A DNA stretch of 24,807 nucleotides, taken from Flavobacteriales bacterium UBA6693 (GTDB taxonomy: Bacteria; Bacteroidota; Bacteroidia; Flavobacteriales; Weeksellaceae). Numbering within the stretch: position 1 is the stretch's first letter; each line of letters opens with the position of its first letter. The notes beneath the pieces were generated by a model. The model ran no database searches and was not told the origin of the DNA. It was given only the letters and a program-made list of their open reading frames with translations. The stretch covers positions 1 to 24,807 of the forward strand of contig DKJL01000001.1 of NCBI GenBank assembly GCA_002454815.1. The letters are read 5' to 3'. A program made the position numbers and the translations under genes. Positions 7,317-15,564 of the stretch are shown here, in pieces.

Positions 7317-7880
7317 TTACTTTGCCGGTTTTTTTGGACTCATCATCATGATCATTCTTTTACCTTCTAATTTTGGCAATTGATCGACTTTTCCAACATG
7401 TTCTAATTCCTGAGCTAATTTAAGAAGAAGGATTTCACCCTGATCTTTAAATATAATAGAACGTCCTTTGAAGAAAACGTAGGTCTTCAGTTTGGAACCT
7501 TCTTCCAGGAATTTCTCAGCGTGCTTCTTTTTGAATTCGTAGTCATGCTCATCAGTCTGCGGCCCGAAACGAATTTCTTTTACGACCACTTTTACCTGTT
7601 TGGCTTTCAGCTCCTTCTGCTTTTTCTTCTGCTCGTACAGGAACTTCTTATAATCCAGAATTCTGGTGATATAAGGTTCTGCCTTATCTGAAATTACCAC
7701 TAAATCGAGATCTTGGCTCTTCGCAATGTCGAGCGCTTTCTCCAGCGGATACACACCAGGTTCTACATTATCACCCACCAGACGTACTTCTCTGGCGCGG
7801 ATTTTTTGATTGACTTGATGCAAGTCTTCCTGGACGCGTCGCTGCGGACCTCTACCTCTATAATGAAATTTTTGTGCTAT
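7317..7880 (-). CDS. infC: Translation initiation factor IF-3, with AUA start codon
   Basis: IF-3 binds the 30S subunit, blocks premature 50S joining and proofreads the initiator tRNA-start codon pair. Family hallmarks are QKIRAREVRLVGDNVEPGVY near the N-terminus, ALDIAKSQDLDLVVIS, the lysine-rich interdomain helix, and the C-terminal domain with EIRFGPQTDEHDY. The first common start codon in frame is a TTG at 7823, but that would begin at HQVNQK and drop the arginine-rich lead. Upstream codons stay in frame and protein-like (FHYRGRGPQRRVQED) back to an in-frame TAA, with no ATG, GTG or TTG; the only initiation-like codon is ATA at 7880, 9 nt after that stop. This gives 187 residues. Rare AUU-type starts in infC are the known basis of IF-3 autoregulation. 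It lies 33 nt after thrS. Confidence 0.9.
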   Translation of the reverse strand: MAQKFHYRGRGPQRRVQEDLHQVNQKIRAREVRLVGDNVEPGVYPLEKALDIAKSQDLDLVVISDKAEPYITRILDYKKFLYEQKKKQKELKAKQVKVVVKEIRFGPQTDEHDYEFKKKHAEKFLEEGSKLKTYVFFKGRSIIFKDQGEILLLKLAQELEHVGKVDQLPKLEGKRMIMMMSPKKPAK

Positions 7881-7913
7881 GGTTTTTTATTTTAATTGGT
7901 TAAAATCTGTTCT

Positions 7914-9833
7914 TTACATCTTGGTTTCCGTCTGAAAATACTGGATGAAGTCCGTCACGCTCATTGCGCCCAAATCTCCTTCGCCTCTTCTGCGAACAGA
8001 AACCGTACCGTTGAGTTCCTCATTTTCACCAACGACAAGCATGAAAGGAAGTTTCTTCAATTCTGCATCGCGGATCTTTTTTCCGGTTTTCTCATTTCGG
8101 TCGTCGATTACTCCGCAAATATCGTGCTTTTCCAGCAATTCTGAAACTTTTTTTGCATAATCGACATATTTCTCACTTATTGGCAGTATGGTATATTGAT
8201 CGGGGGCCAGCCAAAGTGGAAAATCGCCTGCTGTATTTTCTAATAAAATGGCGATAAATCTTTCCATGGAGCCGAATGGCGCCCGGTGAATCATTACCGG
8301 ACGGTGTTTCTCATTGTCGTTGCCGATATAAGAAAGATCGAATCTTTCAGGAAGATTGTAATCCACCTGAATGGTGCCCAACTGCCAGCTTCTTCCCAGC
8401 GCATCTTTCACCATAAAGTCCAGCTTAGGACCGTAGAACGCCGCTTCACCATATTCTACAATGGTTTTCAGGCCTTTCTTTTCGGCAGCCAGGATGATCG
8501 CGTCTTCCGCTTTCTTCCAGTTCTCGTCACTGCCAATGTACTTTTCTTTGTTATCGGGATCACGCAGAGAAACCTGGGTAGCAAAATCTTCAAAACCTAA
8601 GGATTTGAAAACATAAAGCGTAAGATCGATTACATTTTCAAATTCCGTTAAAAGTTGATCGGGTGTACAGAAAATATGCGCGTCGTCTTGTGTAAATCCG
8701 CGAACGCGCGTCAGTCCGTGCAATTCACCGGATTGCTCGTAGCGGTAAACGGTTCCGAATTCTGCAAAACGCTTCGGCAGATCGCGATAGGACCATTGCC
8801 CAACTTTGTAAATTTCGCAGTGATGCGGACAGTTCATCGGTTTTAGCATAAACTCTTCACCCTCATTTGGGGTTTTGATGGGCTGAAAACTATCTGCTCC
8901 GTATTTTTCCCAGTGCCCACTGGTAACGTATAGTTCTTTGGCACCGATATGTGGCGTCATTACAAATTCGTAACCGGCCTTTTTCTGTGCTGCCGAAAGA
9001 AATTCTTCCAGCTTTCTGCGAAGTGCCGTTCCTTTTGGCAACCAAAGAGGCAAACCTGCACCTACTTTATCTGAGAACGCAAAAATGCCAAGTTCTTTTC
9101 CTAATTTTCTGTGATCGCGACGTTTGGCTTCTTCCAAACGCTCCAGGTATTCTGTCAGATCTTTTTGTTTAGGAAAAGAGATTCCATACACGCGGGTAAG
9201 TTGTCGGTTCTTTTCGTCGCCACGCCAGTAGGCTCCGGCAGCGTTAAGGATCTTAACTGCTTTTACGATACCCGTTGCCGGGATATGCCCACCACGGCAG
9301 AGGTCAGTAAAATTGTCGTGTGTACAAAAGGTGATCTCGCCGTCCTGCAGATTGCTGATCAGTTCCGTTTTATACGGATTATCAGCATAGTCCGTTAGTG
9401 CATCAGCTTTGGAAACAGAATGAAGACTGAAGGTGGAGTTTTTCTTCGCGTGCTCCAACATCCGTTTTTCAATTTTTTCAAAATCTTTCTCAGAAAGTGC
9501 TTCGTCGCCAAAATCTACGTCGTAGTAGAAACCTTGCTCGATCGCAGGTCCTATCGTTAGTTTAGCCTGGGGATAAAAATCCATAATTGCCTGCGCCAGC
9601 AAATGCGCAGATGAATGCCAAAAAGCTTTTTTGCCCAAATCATCATTCCAGGTCAGCAGCTGTACCGTAGCATCTTTCTCAATCGGAGTATTTATTTCCA
9701 CTTGCTTTCCGTCTACAACAGCGGAGATGGTGTTGCGTGCGAGTCCTTCACTGATGGATTTCGCAACCTCTAGTGGTGTAACGGTTTGCTCAAATTCTTT
9801 AATGCTTCCGTCAGGAAGAGTGATTTTTATCAT
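7914..9833 (-). CDS. thrS: Threonine--tRNA ligase
   Basis: Charges tRNA-Thr; class II synthetase, 639 residues, normal length. An N-terminal TGS domain (1-62) is followed by the editing domain with H73/H77 (HSSAH) and C179/H183 (CRGGH). The catalytic core has zinc ligands C335 (MNCPHHC), H386 (QDDAHIF) and H516 (VMIHRAP), class II motif 2 around FGTVYRYEQSGELHGL, and GSMERF as motif 3. The C-terminal anticodon-binding domain covers about 540-639. It is first of the thrS-infC pair, with its own promoter upstream at 9841-9861. Nothing is missing. Confidence 0.97.
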   Translation of the reverse strand: MIKITLPDGSIKEFEQTVTPLEVAKSISEGLARNTISAVVDGKQVEINTPIEKDATVQLLTWNDDLGKKAFWHSSAHLLAQAIMDFYPQAKLTIGPAIEQGFYYDVDFGDEALSEKDFEKIEKRMLEHAKKNSTFSLHSVSKADALTDYADNPYKTELISNLQDGEITFCTHDNFTDLCRGGHIPATGIVKAVKILNAAGAYWRGDEKNRQLTRVYGISFPKQKDLTEYLERLEEAKRRDHRKLGKELGIFAFSDKVGAGLPLWLPKGTALRRKLEEFLSAAQKKAGYEFVMTPHIGAKELYVTSGHWEKYGADSFQPIKTPNEGEEFMLKPMNCPHHCEIYKVGQWSYRDLPKRFAEFGTVYRYEQSGELHGLTRVRGFTQDDAHIFCTPDQLLTEFENVIDLTLYVFKSLGFEDFATQVSLRDPDNKEKYIGSDENWKKAEDAIILAAEKKGLKTIVEYGEAAFYGPKLDFMVKDALGRSWQLGTIQVDYNLPERFDLSYIGNDNEKHRPVMIHRAPFGSMERFIAILLENTAGDFPLWLAPDQYTILPISEKYVDYAKKVSELLEKHDICGVIDDRNEKTGKKIRDAELKKLPFMLVVGENEELNGTVSVRRRGEGDLGAMSVTDFIQYFQTETKM

Positions 9834-9840
9834 TTTGGTG

Positions 9841-9861
9841 CAAAATTAAGCTACAAAAATA
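9841..9861 (-). promoter_or_regulatory. thrS promoter: two overlapping TAnnTTTG boxes
   Basis: On the - strand, TATTTTTG (9854-9861) and TAATTTTG (9841-9848) both fit the Bacteroidota -7 element. The second is followed by CACC, and the ATG comes only 7 nt after the box, so a transcript from it would have almost no leader. No good -33 box is seen for either. Confidence 0.5.
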
Positions 9862-9927
9862 CAAATATTCCCTCGTTTATGCGGTGCGCCGACTTGTATT
9901 TAATTTTAACAAAAGTTTGCGCCTCAA

Positions 9928-9948
9928 CGCCCGACAATTTGCCGGGCG
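9928..9948. other. Short GC-rich hairpin without T-tract
   Basis: CGCCCGAC/GCCGGGCG, 8 pairs with one mismatch and loop AATTT, lies between the 121-residue gene and thrS. Neither strand has an adjoining run of T, so it is not a classical terminator; it could slow transcription or stabilise the 3' end of the upstream mRNA. Confidence 0.4.
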
Positions 9949-9990
9949 CTGAACTATTAATGAATTGTAAAACTTTGTAAGTAGAAAAAA

Positions 9991-10356
9991 TCAGGAAAAT
10001 CCCTGTGAGCGCTTGTGCAGCAAATACCGCTTTTTATGCGAAATTCTCTGCGGACTTGCACCGTGTTTTGCGACGGGATTCTTCTCGGTCACGTTTCGTT
10101 CGCCAAAAGACTCTACTTCCGTCGCGCCAATACGATGTAAAATGTTTCTCGCTTTATACGCGCGGTTGAGGTTTGGCGTATAAATATGTACCGTATGGTC
10201 CTCAATGTAATGGTCTTCAACCAAAGCTTCGGGCCTCACTTTAGTGTTCTGTGTGTAACCGGAAAATTTTTGCCGGAAGCCGTGTGAGGCCAGTACTTCC
10301 GCAGCAGATGATGCTTCTGCTGTCGTTGCAAATATCCCGGTGATCGTATAAATCAT
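9991..10356 (-). CDS. Hypothetical 121-residue protein with a basic C-terminal tail
   Basis: Function unknown. The N-terminal 20 residues (IYTITGIFATTAEASSAAEV) have the beta-strand/helix pattern of the YflT/GsiB-like 'general stress' fold, in which 'GiF.t..ea..a...L...Gf' recurs; this is a weak family hint only. The middle carries HIYTPNLNRAYKARNILHRIGA, and the last 35 residues are very basic (PQRISHKKRYLLHKRSQ), suggesting nucleic-acid or membrane contact. There is no signal peptide, so it is cytoplasmic. It lies downstream of the DUF4230 group with a 125-nt gap and upstream of thrS. Codon use matches its neighbours. Confidence 0.75.
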   Translation of the reverse strand: MIYTITGIFATTAEASSAAEVLASHGFRQKFSGYTQNTKVRPEALVEDHYIEDHTVHIYTPNLNRAYKARNILHRIGATEVESFGERNVTEKNPVAKHGASPQRISHKKRYLLHKRSQGFS

Positions 10357-10481
10357 GATAATGTATCTAGAAGAAATGTTAAATGTGTTCTTCTATAATA
10401 CATGCAAAAAGCGTGACATTGCCTGGTATAGCTTTAGTTTTTAATTTATTTTAACAGTACGCTGCTCAACCAATTTTGTTA

Positions 10482-10664
10482 CTACGAAGTTTTATCGTTG
10501 TTATGCGTTTTGCCGTCGGGCTGCAGTTTCGAGGTTTCCCGAACTTCTTTTTTAAGTGTTTTCTCGCCTTCTATCTTCTCGGAGCTCGCCGGCAAATTGG
10601 GGTAATCCTGGTTTTGTTTTTTGATTTCTGCTTTCTCTGTATTTGGATCTTTCTTATCATTCAT
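10482..10664 (-). CDS. Small hydrophilic protein, 60 residues
   Basis: Unknown function. The sequence is nearly all Lys, Glu, Asp, Asn, Ser and Thr (for example MNDKKDPNTEKAEIKKQNQD), with no hydrophobic core, so it is probably disordered. Support for being a gene: an ATG start 13 nt after the DUF4230 stop, the same strand, and an in-register frame without rare features. Being short and low-complexity, it could still be a chance ORF. Confidence 0.5.
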   Translation of the reverse strand: MNDKKDPNTEKAEIKKQNQDYPNLPASSEKIEGEKTLKKEVRETSKLQPDGKTHNNDKTS

Positions 10665-10677
10665 GACAAAAGTTTTT

Positions 10678-11292
10678 TTAAAGTTTTGTGGTATCGACCT
10701 GACCGGTTTGGTCCTCGATGGTGTAATCCAAAGCCTTTGCCAAAACGAAAAGATGATCCAGGTTCTCCAGTAACTGCTTTCTTCCTTCCGAACGAAGTCT
10801 GGTCTGATTTACAGTTTTGTACGCATTATCCTTAGCAGACTTCGTCACCTTTTGTAAATCTCTGTCATTGAAACGGTTGAAAAAGGAGTCGTCCATGGAT
10901 TGAATTTCCACACTAGGAATAATGCGTATTTCTGCGGTCGGAAGTTCGCGGATAATCAATTTGTGATTTACAGAATCAACATCAATTTTCATTTTATTTA
11001 AATCATAGGAAACCTGTGCGTTGGTCTTGGTAAAAGTAATTAGCTGCTTTTCGCTGGACGGAAGCATTTTGCTGCCCAACAACTGCGACTTGATCGTCGT
11101 TTTCTGCATACTCGAAAAATCCTGTTCCATCACCACCATTTTATTCATTTTCCGAATTTGATTGGTAATGATATAATAGTCATTCCGAACTTTATCCTCG
11201 ACTTTTTTTGTCGCAGAGTTCCAAAGAAAAGTAAGGAGCACAACTAAAACTGCGCCCGCGAGAAAATAGAGTAGTGGTCGGTAATTTTTCAC
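10678..11292 (-). CDS. DUF4230 family membrane-anchored protein
   Basis: A 204-residue protein of the DUF4230 family (my recognition from the VVMEQDFSSM and YDLNKMKIDVDSVNHKLIIREL pattern). One N-terminal transmembrane helix, about residues 7-25 after a KNYR n-region, anchors it; the rest is probably periplasmic. The family has no established biochemical role. Its start is GTG at 11292, because an in-frame TAA lies three codons upstream and no ATG is available near the membrane segment. It lies 28 nt after the thioredoxin-like gene and 13 nt before the 60-residue gene, so the three probably form one transcript. Confidence 0.85.
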   Translation of the reverse strand: MKNYRPLLYFLAGAVLVVLLTFLWNSATKKVEDKVRNDYYIITNQIRKMNKMVVMEQDFSSMQKTTIKSQLLGSKMLPSSEKQLITFTKTNAQVSYDLNKMKIDVDSVNHKLIIRELPTAEIRIIPSVEIQSMDDSFFNRFNDRDLQKVTKSAKDNAYKTVNQTRLRSEGRKQLLENLDHLFVLAKALDYTIEDQTGQVDTTKL

Positions 11293-11320
11293 GTATTTTT
11301 AATTCTTTTCAAATATTTAA

Positions 11321-11863
11321 TCAGTCATTCCTGATTGTTTTGATGATTTCCAGCAAATCCCTTTCCAAATATCCGGTGGTTGGATGTTCAACAATTCTTC
11401 CAATTTCTCTGCCGTTTTTCTGAACGATCACCGTTGGCACACGCCGGATTTTAAAAGGGCCTTCTTCACCGCCTGGAGCTTGATAATTGCGGTTTACCGC
11501 CAGGAGAGAAAGTTGGGCGTCGGGAAAGTCGGTAGCTTCAAGGATTTTGAAAAGCCGCGGTATATCCCGATGGCTGTCCGGGCACCAGGTGCCCATAACA
11601 ACCAGCAAATGATAAGAGCTGAGCTTTTCTTTTTTGAGTTCCGCAACGGTTTTCGTATCCAGTTGATATTGGTCGTGTTCCTCGTTGTACCATTGGCTGT
11701 ACGGCAGTTTTAACAGCTGATTTTTTGTTTGATAGCCGAGCAGCATTTTGCCGTCATAGTCTGTTTCAATTTCGCGGTTGATCACAATTTTATTTGAAGT
11801 GCAGGATTGCACAGTGACGAACAATGCGGCAGTGATGAATAAGAAAGTTGTTAATTTCTTCAT
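11321..11863 (-). CDS. Thioredoxin-like lipoprotein with CXXS motif
   Basis: A 180-residue protein with a lipoprotein signal (TVQSC, C21 lipidated), so periplasmic and membrane-tethered. The thioredoxin fold is shown by VVMGTWCPDSHRD (WC at 93-94) and the cis-proline loop RRVPTVIV (P143). Only the first cysteine of CXXC is present: the motif is C94-P-D-S97. CXXS proteins usually act as isomerase, mixed-disulfide or thiol-binding forms rather than reductases (family knowledge). First gene of the probable operon with the DUF4230 protein. A TATATTTG box at 12017-12024 is a possible promoter, which would leave a leader of about 150 nt. Confidence 0.88.
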   Translation of the reverse strand: MKKLTTFLFITAALFVTVQSCTSNKIVINREIETDYDGKMLLGYQTKNQLLKLPYSQWYNEEHDQYQLDTKTVAELKKEKLSSYHLLVVMGTWCPDSHRDIPRLFKILEATDFPDAQLSLLAVNRNYQAPGGEEGPFKIRRVPTVIVQKNGREIGRIVEHPTTGYLERDLLEIIKTIRND

Positions 11864-12167
11864 AATTATAGTTTGCTCTGATTGATTTTAATGTTGATCG
11901 GGAACGGAAGGATTGATCGGTAATGTGCTGTCATTCAGTTTGAAAAAAGATGCTGAAGATTGCTTTTTGCTAAAAGGTAAAAAAGTTTGTGTGCACAGAT
12001 TACGTTTAGTTTAAAACAAATATAACAAATTGCGAACGACACCTTCTTTCTTATGTCTTAATGTTAAAACGAAAACTGAAATTAGAAAACATTTCGGAGT
12101 TAAGAATAAACTATTTGCAAAAAAAAACACCGCGATTTGCAGTGTTTATAGTCAAATAAATTTAAAA
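11864..12167. other. 304-nt spacer: lipoprotein leader and acyl-CoA dehydrogenase terminator
   Basis: Contains the possible TATATTTG box for the thioredoxin-like gene (12017-12024, - strand) and the acyl-CoA dehydrogenase terminator (12125-12145). The rest, AT-rich, has no credible ORF or repeat that I can see. Confidence 0.6.
12125..12145 (-). terminator. Rho-independent terminator after acyl-CoA dehydrogenase
   Basis: On the - strand, AACACTGC/GCGGTGTT (8 bp, one G-U pair) with loop AAATC, followed by a run of T (+ strand A at 12119-12126). It lies 22 nt after the stop codon. Confidence 0.85.
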
Positions 12168-13307
12168 CTATTTCGAAATCTCGCGACCGATAACAAGTTT
12201 TTGAATTTCAGAAGTTCCTTCTCCGATCGTGCATAATTTGGAATCGCGGTAATATTTTTCTGCCGGGAAATCTTTTGTATAACCATATCCGCCAAAAATC
12301 TGCACTGCATTGTTAGCAATCCGCACGCACGCTTCGGAAGCGTAAAGCTTGGCCATTGCTCCTTCTTTCGTCATTGGTTGTTTGGCGTTTTTCATCGTTG
12401 AAGCGCGGTTAATAAGAAGTTCCGCTGCATCAATTTCGGTTGCCATGTCTGCCAGCATAAAGTTGATCGCCTGGAATTCGTTGATCGCTTTACCGAACTG
12501 ATGACGCTCCAAAGAATATTTTAAAGCGGCTTTATACGCGCCTTTCGCAATTCCTAAACTCAGAGCAGCGATTGAAATGCGGCCTCCATCAAGAATTTTC
12601 ATTGCTTGCTTAAAACCAGAACCTACTTCACCCAAACGGTTTGCATCCGGGACGCGCACATTATCAAAAATAAGTTCAGCCGTTTCCGAAGCACGCATAC
12701 CGAGTTTATTTTCTTTTTTACCTGAACTAAAACCTTCCATGCCTTTTTCCAGCACGAACGCCGTAGAATTATTGCGTGCACCTTTTTCGCCGGTACGCGT
12801 CATCACGACTGCAATATCGCCGGAAATGGCGTGTGTAATGAAGTTTTTCGCACCGTTAATGATCCAGTCGTCGCCATCTTTCGTGGCAGTAGTGCTCATC
12901 CCACCGGAATCTGAACCTGTATTGTGTTCGGTAAGACCCCAGGCGCCAATCACCTTTCCTGAAGCGAGTTGCGGCAACCAGCGGTGGCGCTGTTCCTCAT
13001 TTCCAAATTCGTAAATATGATTGGTACACAATGAGTTATGTGCGGCTACCGATAAACCAATGGAAGGATCGACCTGCGAAATTTCGTCCAGTATTTTTAC
13101 GTATTCGTGATAACCCAAGCCCGAACCGCCATATTCCTCGGGAACAACTATTCCCATGAAGCCCATGTCACCAAGCTGATGAAAAAGATCCACCGGAAAA
13201 GTCTGGCTTTCGTCCCAATCCATAATGTGTGGCCGAATGTTTTTTTCGGCGAATTCGCGCGCCGTTTCTGCAATCATTTGTAGGTTATGAGTTGTCTCGC
13301 TGTTCAT
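12168..13307 (-). CDS. Acyl-CoA dehydrogenase (short/branched-chain type)
   Basis: FAD flavoenzyme that introduces the alpha-beta double bond in acyl-CoA, passing electrons to ETF; 379 residues, cytoplasmic. Visible signatures: GAWGLTEHNTGSD (121-133, FAD/substrate loop), NFITHA (155-160), the helical C-terminal half with FGKAINEFQAI, and YRDSKLCTIGEGTSEIQ (353-369), where E363 matches the catalytic base of the short-chain and butyryl enzymes. An upstream TTG at 13325 lies inside the promoter -7 box, so ATG at 13307 is the start. Exact chain-length preference cannot be told from the sequence. Single-gene transcript with its own promoter and terminator. Confidence 0.95.
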   Translation of the reverse strand: MNSETTHNLQMIAETAREFAEKNIRPHIMDWDESQTFPVDLFHQLGDMGFMGIVVPEEYGGSGLGYHEYVKILDEISQVDPSIGLSVAAHNSLCTNHIYEFGNEEQRHRWLPQLASGKVIGAWGLTEHNTGSDSGGMSTTATKDGDDWIINGAKNFITHAISGDIAVVMTRTGEKGARNNSTAFVLEKGMEGFSSGKKENKLGMRASETAELIFDNVRVPDANRLGEVGSGFKQAMKILDGGRISIAALSLGIAKGAYKAALKYSLERHQFGKAINEFQAINFMLADMATEIDAAELLINRASTMKNAKQPMTKEGAMAKLYASEACVRIANNAVQIFGGYGYTKDFPAEKYYRDSKLCTIGEGTSEIQKLVIGREISK

Positions 13308-13322
13308 ATATCTTATTTGTTT

Positions 13323-13353
13323 CAAAGATAAAAAAAATGGGTCGAAGCTAAAA
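13323..13353 (-). promoter_or_regulatory. Acyl-CoA dehydrogenase promoter
   Basis: TTTT (13350-13353), a 19-nt spacer and a perfect TAnnTTTG (TATCTTTG, 13323-13330), read on the - strand. The leader would be about 12-15 nt. Confidence 0.65.
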
Positions 13354-13461
13354 ACTTTCTGGAAATTATCGTTCTTATAATGATGCTTTTCATCGCTTTA
13401 GTGATTTTATTTAAATATAATAATTGCGGAACATAAACCGTAAATTTGCTGTAAATAAGTA

Positions 13462-15327
13462 ATGATGATGAGATGTTTATTTTTTCTCCTTTTGCCGTGG
13501 TGTACTTTTGCACAAGGCACTGCCGATTATTATCAGGGTACAGAAAATCTCGCCGGCTACGAGCTCAAATCTAAACTACAGGAAATTATTTCACAAAAAA
13601 ATATTTCCTGGAACTATAGTGATCTTCCCGGTTTTTATGGTAAAACGGATCTGGATCATTACTATGATTTTGATGCTTCCAACGACAGTATTTTACTGGA
13701 TATCTATTCTAATAATCCTACCGGCGTCACAGCATATCATTATACCAAAGAGCAGCTGATCGGACCTGCGGGCGCGGAAGGTGATGGTTACAATCGCGAA
13801 CATATTATGCCACAAAGTACTTTCAACAGTAATTATCCAATGTATTCCGACCTTTTTATTGTAATACCCACTGATGCGCGCATCAACCAGCGGCGCAGCA
13901 ACTATCCCTACGGAATCGCAACCGCTCCTTTCTATTATACTTTTACTAATGGTTCCAGAATCGGTGCAAATGCGACCCCCAACTCGGGTTATACCGGACG
14001 GGTTTATGAACCGCATGATGAGTTTAAAGGTGACATTGCGCGCAGCTTGTTGTATTATTCTGTGCGGTATGAAGGAAAGTTGGGAACTTTTAAATATAAC
14101 GCCGGCACGTCCGCGGCAAATGATACCAACCCCTTCGACGGTACTGAAGAAAAAGCCTTTGAAGACTGGTATCTGGGGATGCTGCTAAAATGGCACCGTG
14201 AAGATCCTGTTTCTCCGCGCGAGCTGGAGCGCAATGATTCAGTTTACATTATACAGCAAAACCGTAATCCTTTCATCGATCATCCTGAATGGGTTGAACT
14301 AATCTGGAATCAGACGCAACAAGGACTGCCGGCAACATTGGCAAATGTGACCGCTGTTAAAACAGGTGCGCGTTTTGTTACATTAAATTGGTCGCCTTCG
14401 AATGACGAGAATATTTTAGGCTACAAAATTTTCCAAAATGGCACACTCATCGGAACCACAAAATACACGGAATTCACAGCAGATCATCTGCAGCCTGCAA
14501 CTTCTTACGAATATCAAATCCGTTCCTACAATAATCAGTATATAGAATCTGAGCTGAGCAATGCATTGACGGTGAGTACAGCGGCAACCGATGATTTTGC
14601 GGCTGACTTAATGATAACTAAATATCTTGAAGGAACTGATGATAACCATGCACTGGAAATAACCAACAAAACCGGGCACTCCGTCAATCTGAGCCGATAT
14701 CGCATTAGTATCCAAATGTACAGCGGAACCAATTATTATTTCCCTGCACCGATGGAGCTGGAAGGCATTATTGGTCATAACGAAACTGCGGTTATCCTTC
14801 ATCCGCGCGCAAATTTCAGCTGTATCACGAATGATGAAGCGCAGCTCGTTTCTGCTGCGCCACAAATGACATTTAACGGCAGCAATTATGTTGAATTACG
14901 ATATTTAAATACTACCGTCGACGCAATAGGGACAAGAGACCTGAATAATTACGAGTCGTTGCAAAACGTGTCGCTTTACCGTTTGGCAAGTGTTGAACAG
15001 CCTTCGAAAACATTTAATCTCTCCGAGTGGAGCGTGAATCCGGTAGATTATTGCGAGAACGTCGGCGTTTTAGCGATTCGAAATACTGCTTCTTCTAAAG
15101 AAAATATACCTGCAATTTTTCCTAATCCGGTTGGCGATTATCTCTCGGTGAAGTACGCGTCATTGAAATCCCTTAAAAAAGCAGTCATCATAGATGTTTC
15201 GGGTCGAATATTGAGAGATGTCACGAACGAGCTACGCAGCACAAGTTTTTTAGAAGTGAAAGATCTCAAGCCTGGTTTCTATCTTTTAATGCTGGACCAA
15301 CGAACGATTAAGTTCCTAAAAAAATAA
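13462..15327 (+). CDS. Secreted endonuclease I family nuclease with FN3, LTD-like and type IX sorting domains
   Basis: A 621-residue exported nuclease. The order is: signal peptide (1-18, ending CTFA-Q), endonuclease I domain (about 25-280) with the catalytic motif NREHIMPQSTF (H114) and RINQRRSNYP, a fibronectin type III domain (about 288-374), a lamin-tail/LTD-like beta domain (about 378-500), and a C-terminal Por secretion tail (about 553-621) with IFPNPVGDYLSV and LKPGFYLLML. This tail directs export through the type IX system and surface anchoring or release. Role: degradation of extracellular DNA or RNA, probably for phosphate and nucleotides (inference). Three ATG codons in tandem at 13462-13470 leave the exact start open by two residues. 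TAAATTTG at 13441-13448 is a likely -7 element. Confidence 0.93.
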   Translation: MMMRCLFFLLLPWCTFAQGTADYYQGTENLAGYELKSKLQEIISQKNISWNYSDLPGFYGKTDLDHYYDFDASNDSILLDIYSNNPTGVTAYHYTKEQLIGPAGAEGDGYNREHIMPQSTFNSNYPMYSDLFIVIPTDARINQRRSNYPYGIATAPFYYTFTNGSRIGANATPNSGYTGRVYEPHDEFKGDIARSLLYYSVRYEGKLGTFKYNAGTSAANDTNPFDGTEEKAFEDWYLGMLLKWHREDPVSPRELERNDSVYIIQQNRNPFIDHPEWVELIWNQTQQGLPATLANVTAVKTGARFVTLNWSPSNDENILGYKIFQNGTLIGTTKYTEFTADHLQPATSYEYQIRSYNNQYIESELSNALTVSTAATDDFAADLMITKYLEGTDDNHALEITNKTGHSVNLSRYRISIQMYSGTNYYFPAPMELEGIIGHNETAVILHPRANFSCITNDEAQLVSAAPQMTFNGSNYVELRYLNTTVDAIGTRDLNNYESLQNVSLYRLASVEQPSKTFNLSEWSVNPVDYCENVGVLAIRNTASSKENIPAIFPNPVGDYLSVKYASLKSLKKAVIIDVSGRILRDVTNELRSTSFLEVKDLKPGFYLLMLDQRTIKFLKK

Positions 15328-15350
15328 AAGTCCTGCTGCTGCGGCTTTTT
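15326..15350. terminator. Weak bidirectional terminator candidate
   Basis: AAAAG and CC (15326-15333, one bulged T) can pair with GG and CTTTT (15343-15349) around the loop TGCTGCTGC. There are T or A runs on both sides and it lies between converging genes. The stem is short and overlaps the nuclease stop codon. Confidence 0.35.
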
Positions 15351-15564
15351 ATTCTAAAGCTTTTCTTGTAAACCAAACAATTTAATCTAACTCAAGAAAA
15401 AAGCACGGTCACATCTTTTTCTCCAAGCTAAATGTAGCTTCTTTTATGCTAAACGAATAGAATAATTACAAAGACATTAAAGGCAATTACATTTTTGCTT
15501 TTGATAAATGTCTGATTAGTTTGTACTTTAAGTGGTCTGCCTGAGAATAGTCTTGACGCAGATA

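Noticed and set aside
7317..7823. IF-3 starting at the TTG at 7823
   Set aside because: It would remove the conserved arginine-rich N-terminal lead that continues in frame back to 7880.
9928..9948. Terminator between the 121-residue gene and thrS
   Set aside because: The stem is good but no run of T follows on either strand.
13308..13325. Upstream TTG start for acyl-CoA dehydrogenase
   Set aside because: The TTG is part of the TATCTTTG promoter box, and MNSETTHN at 13307 is a normal start.
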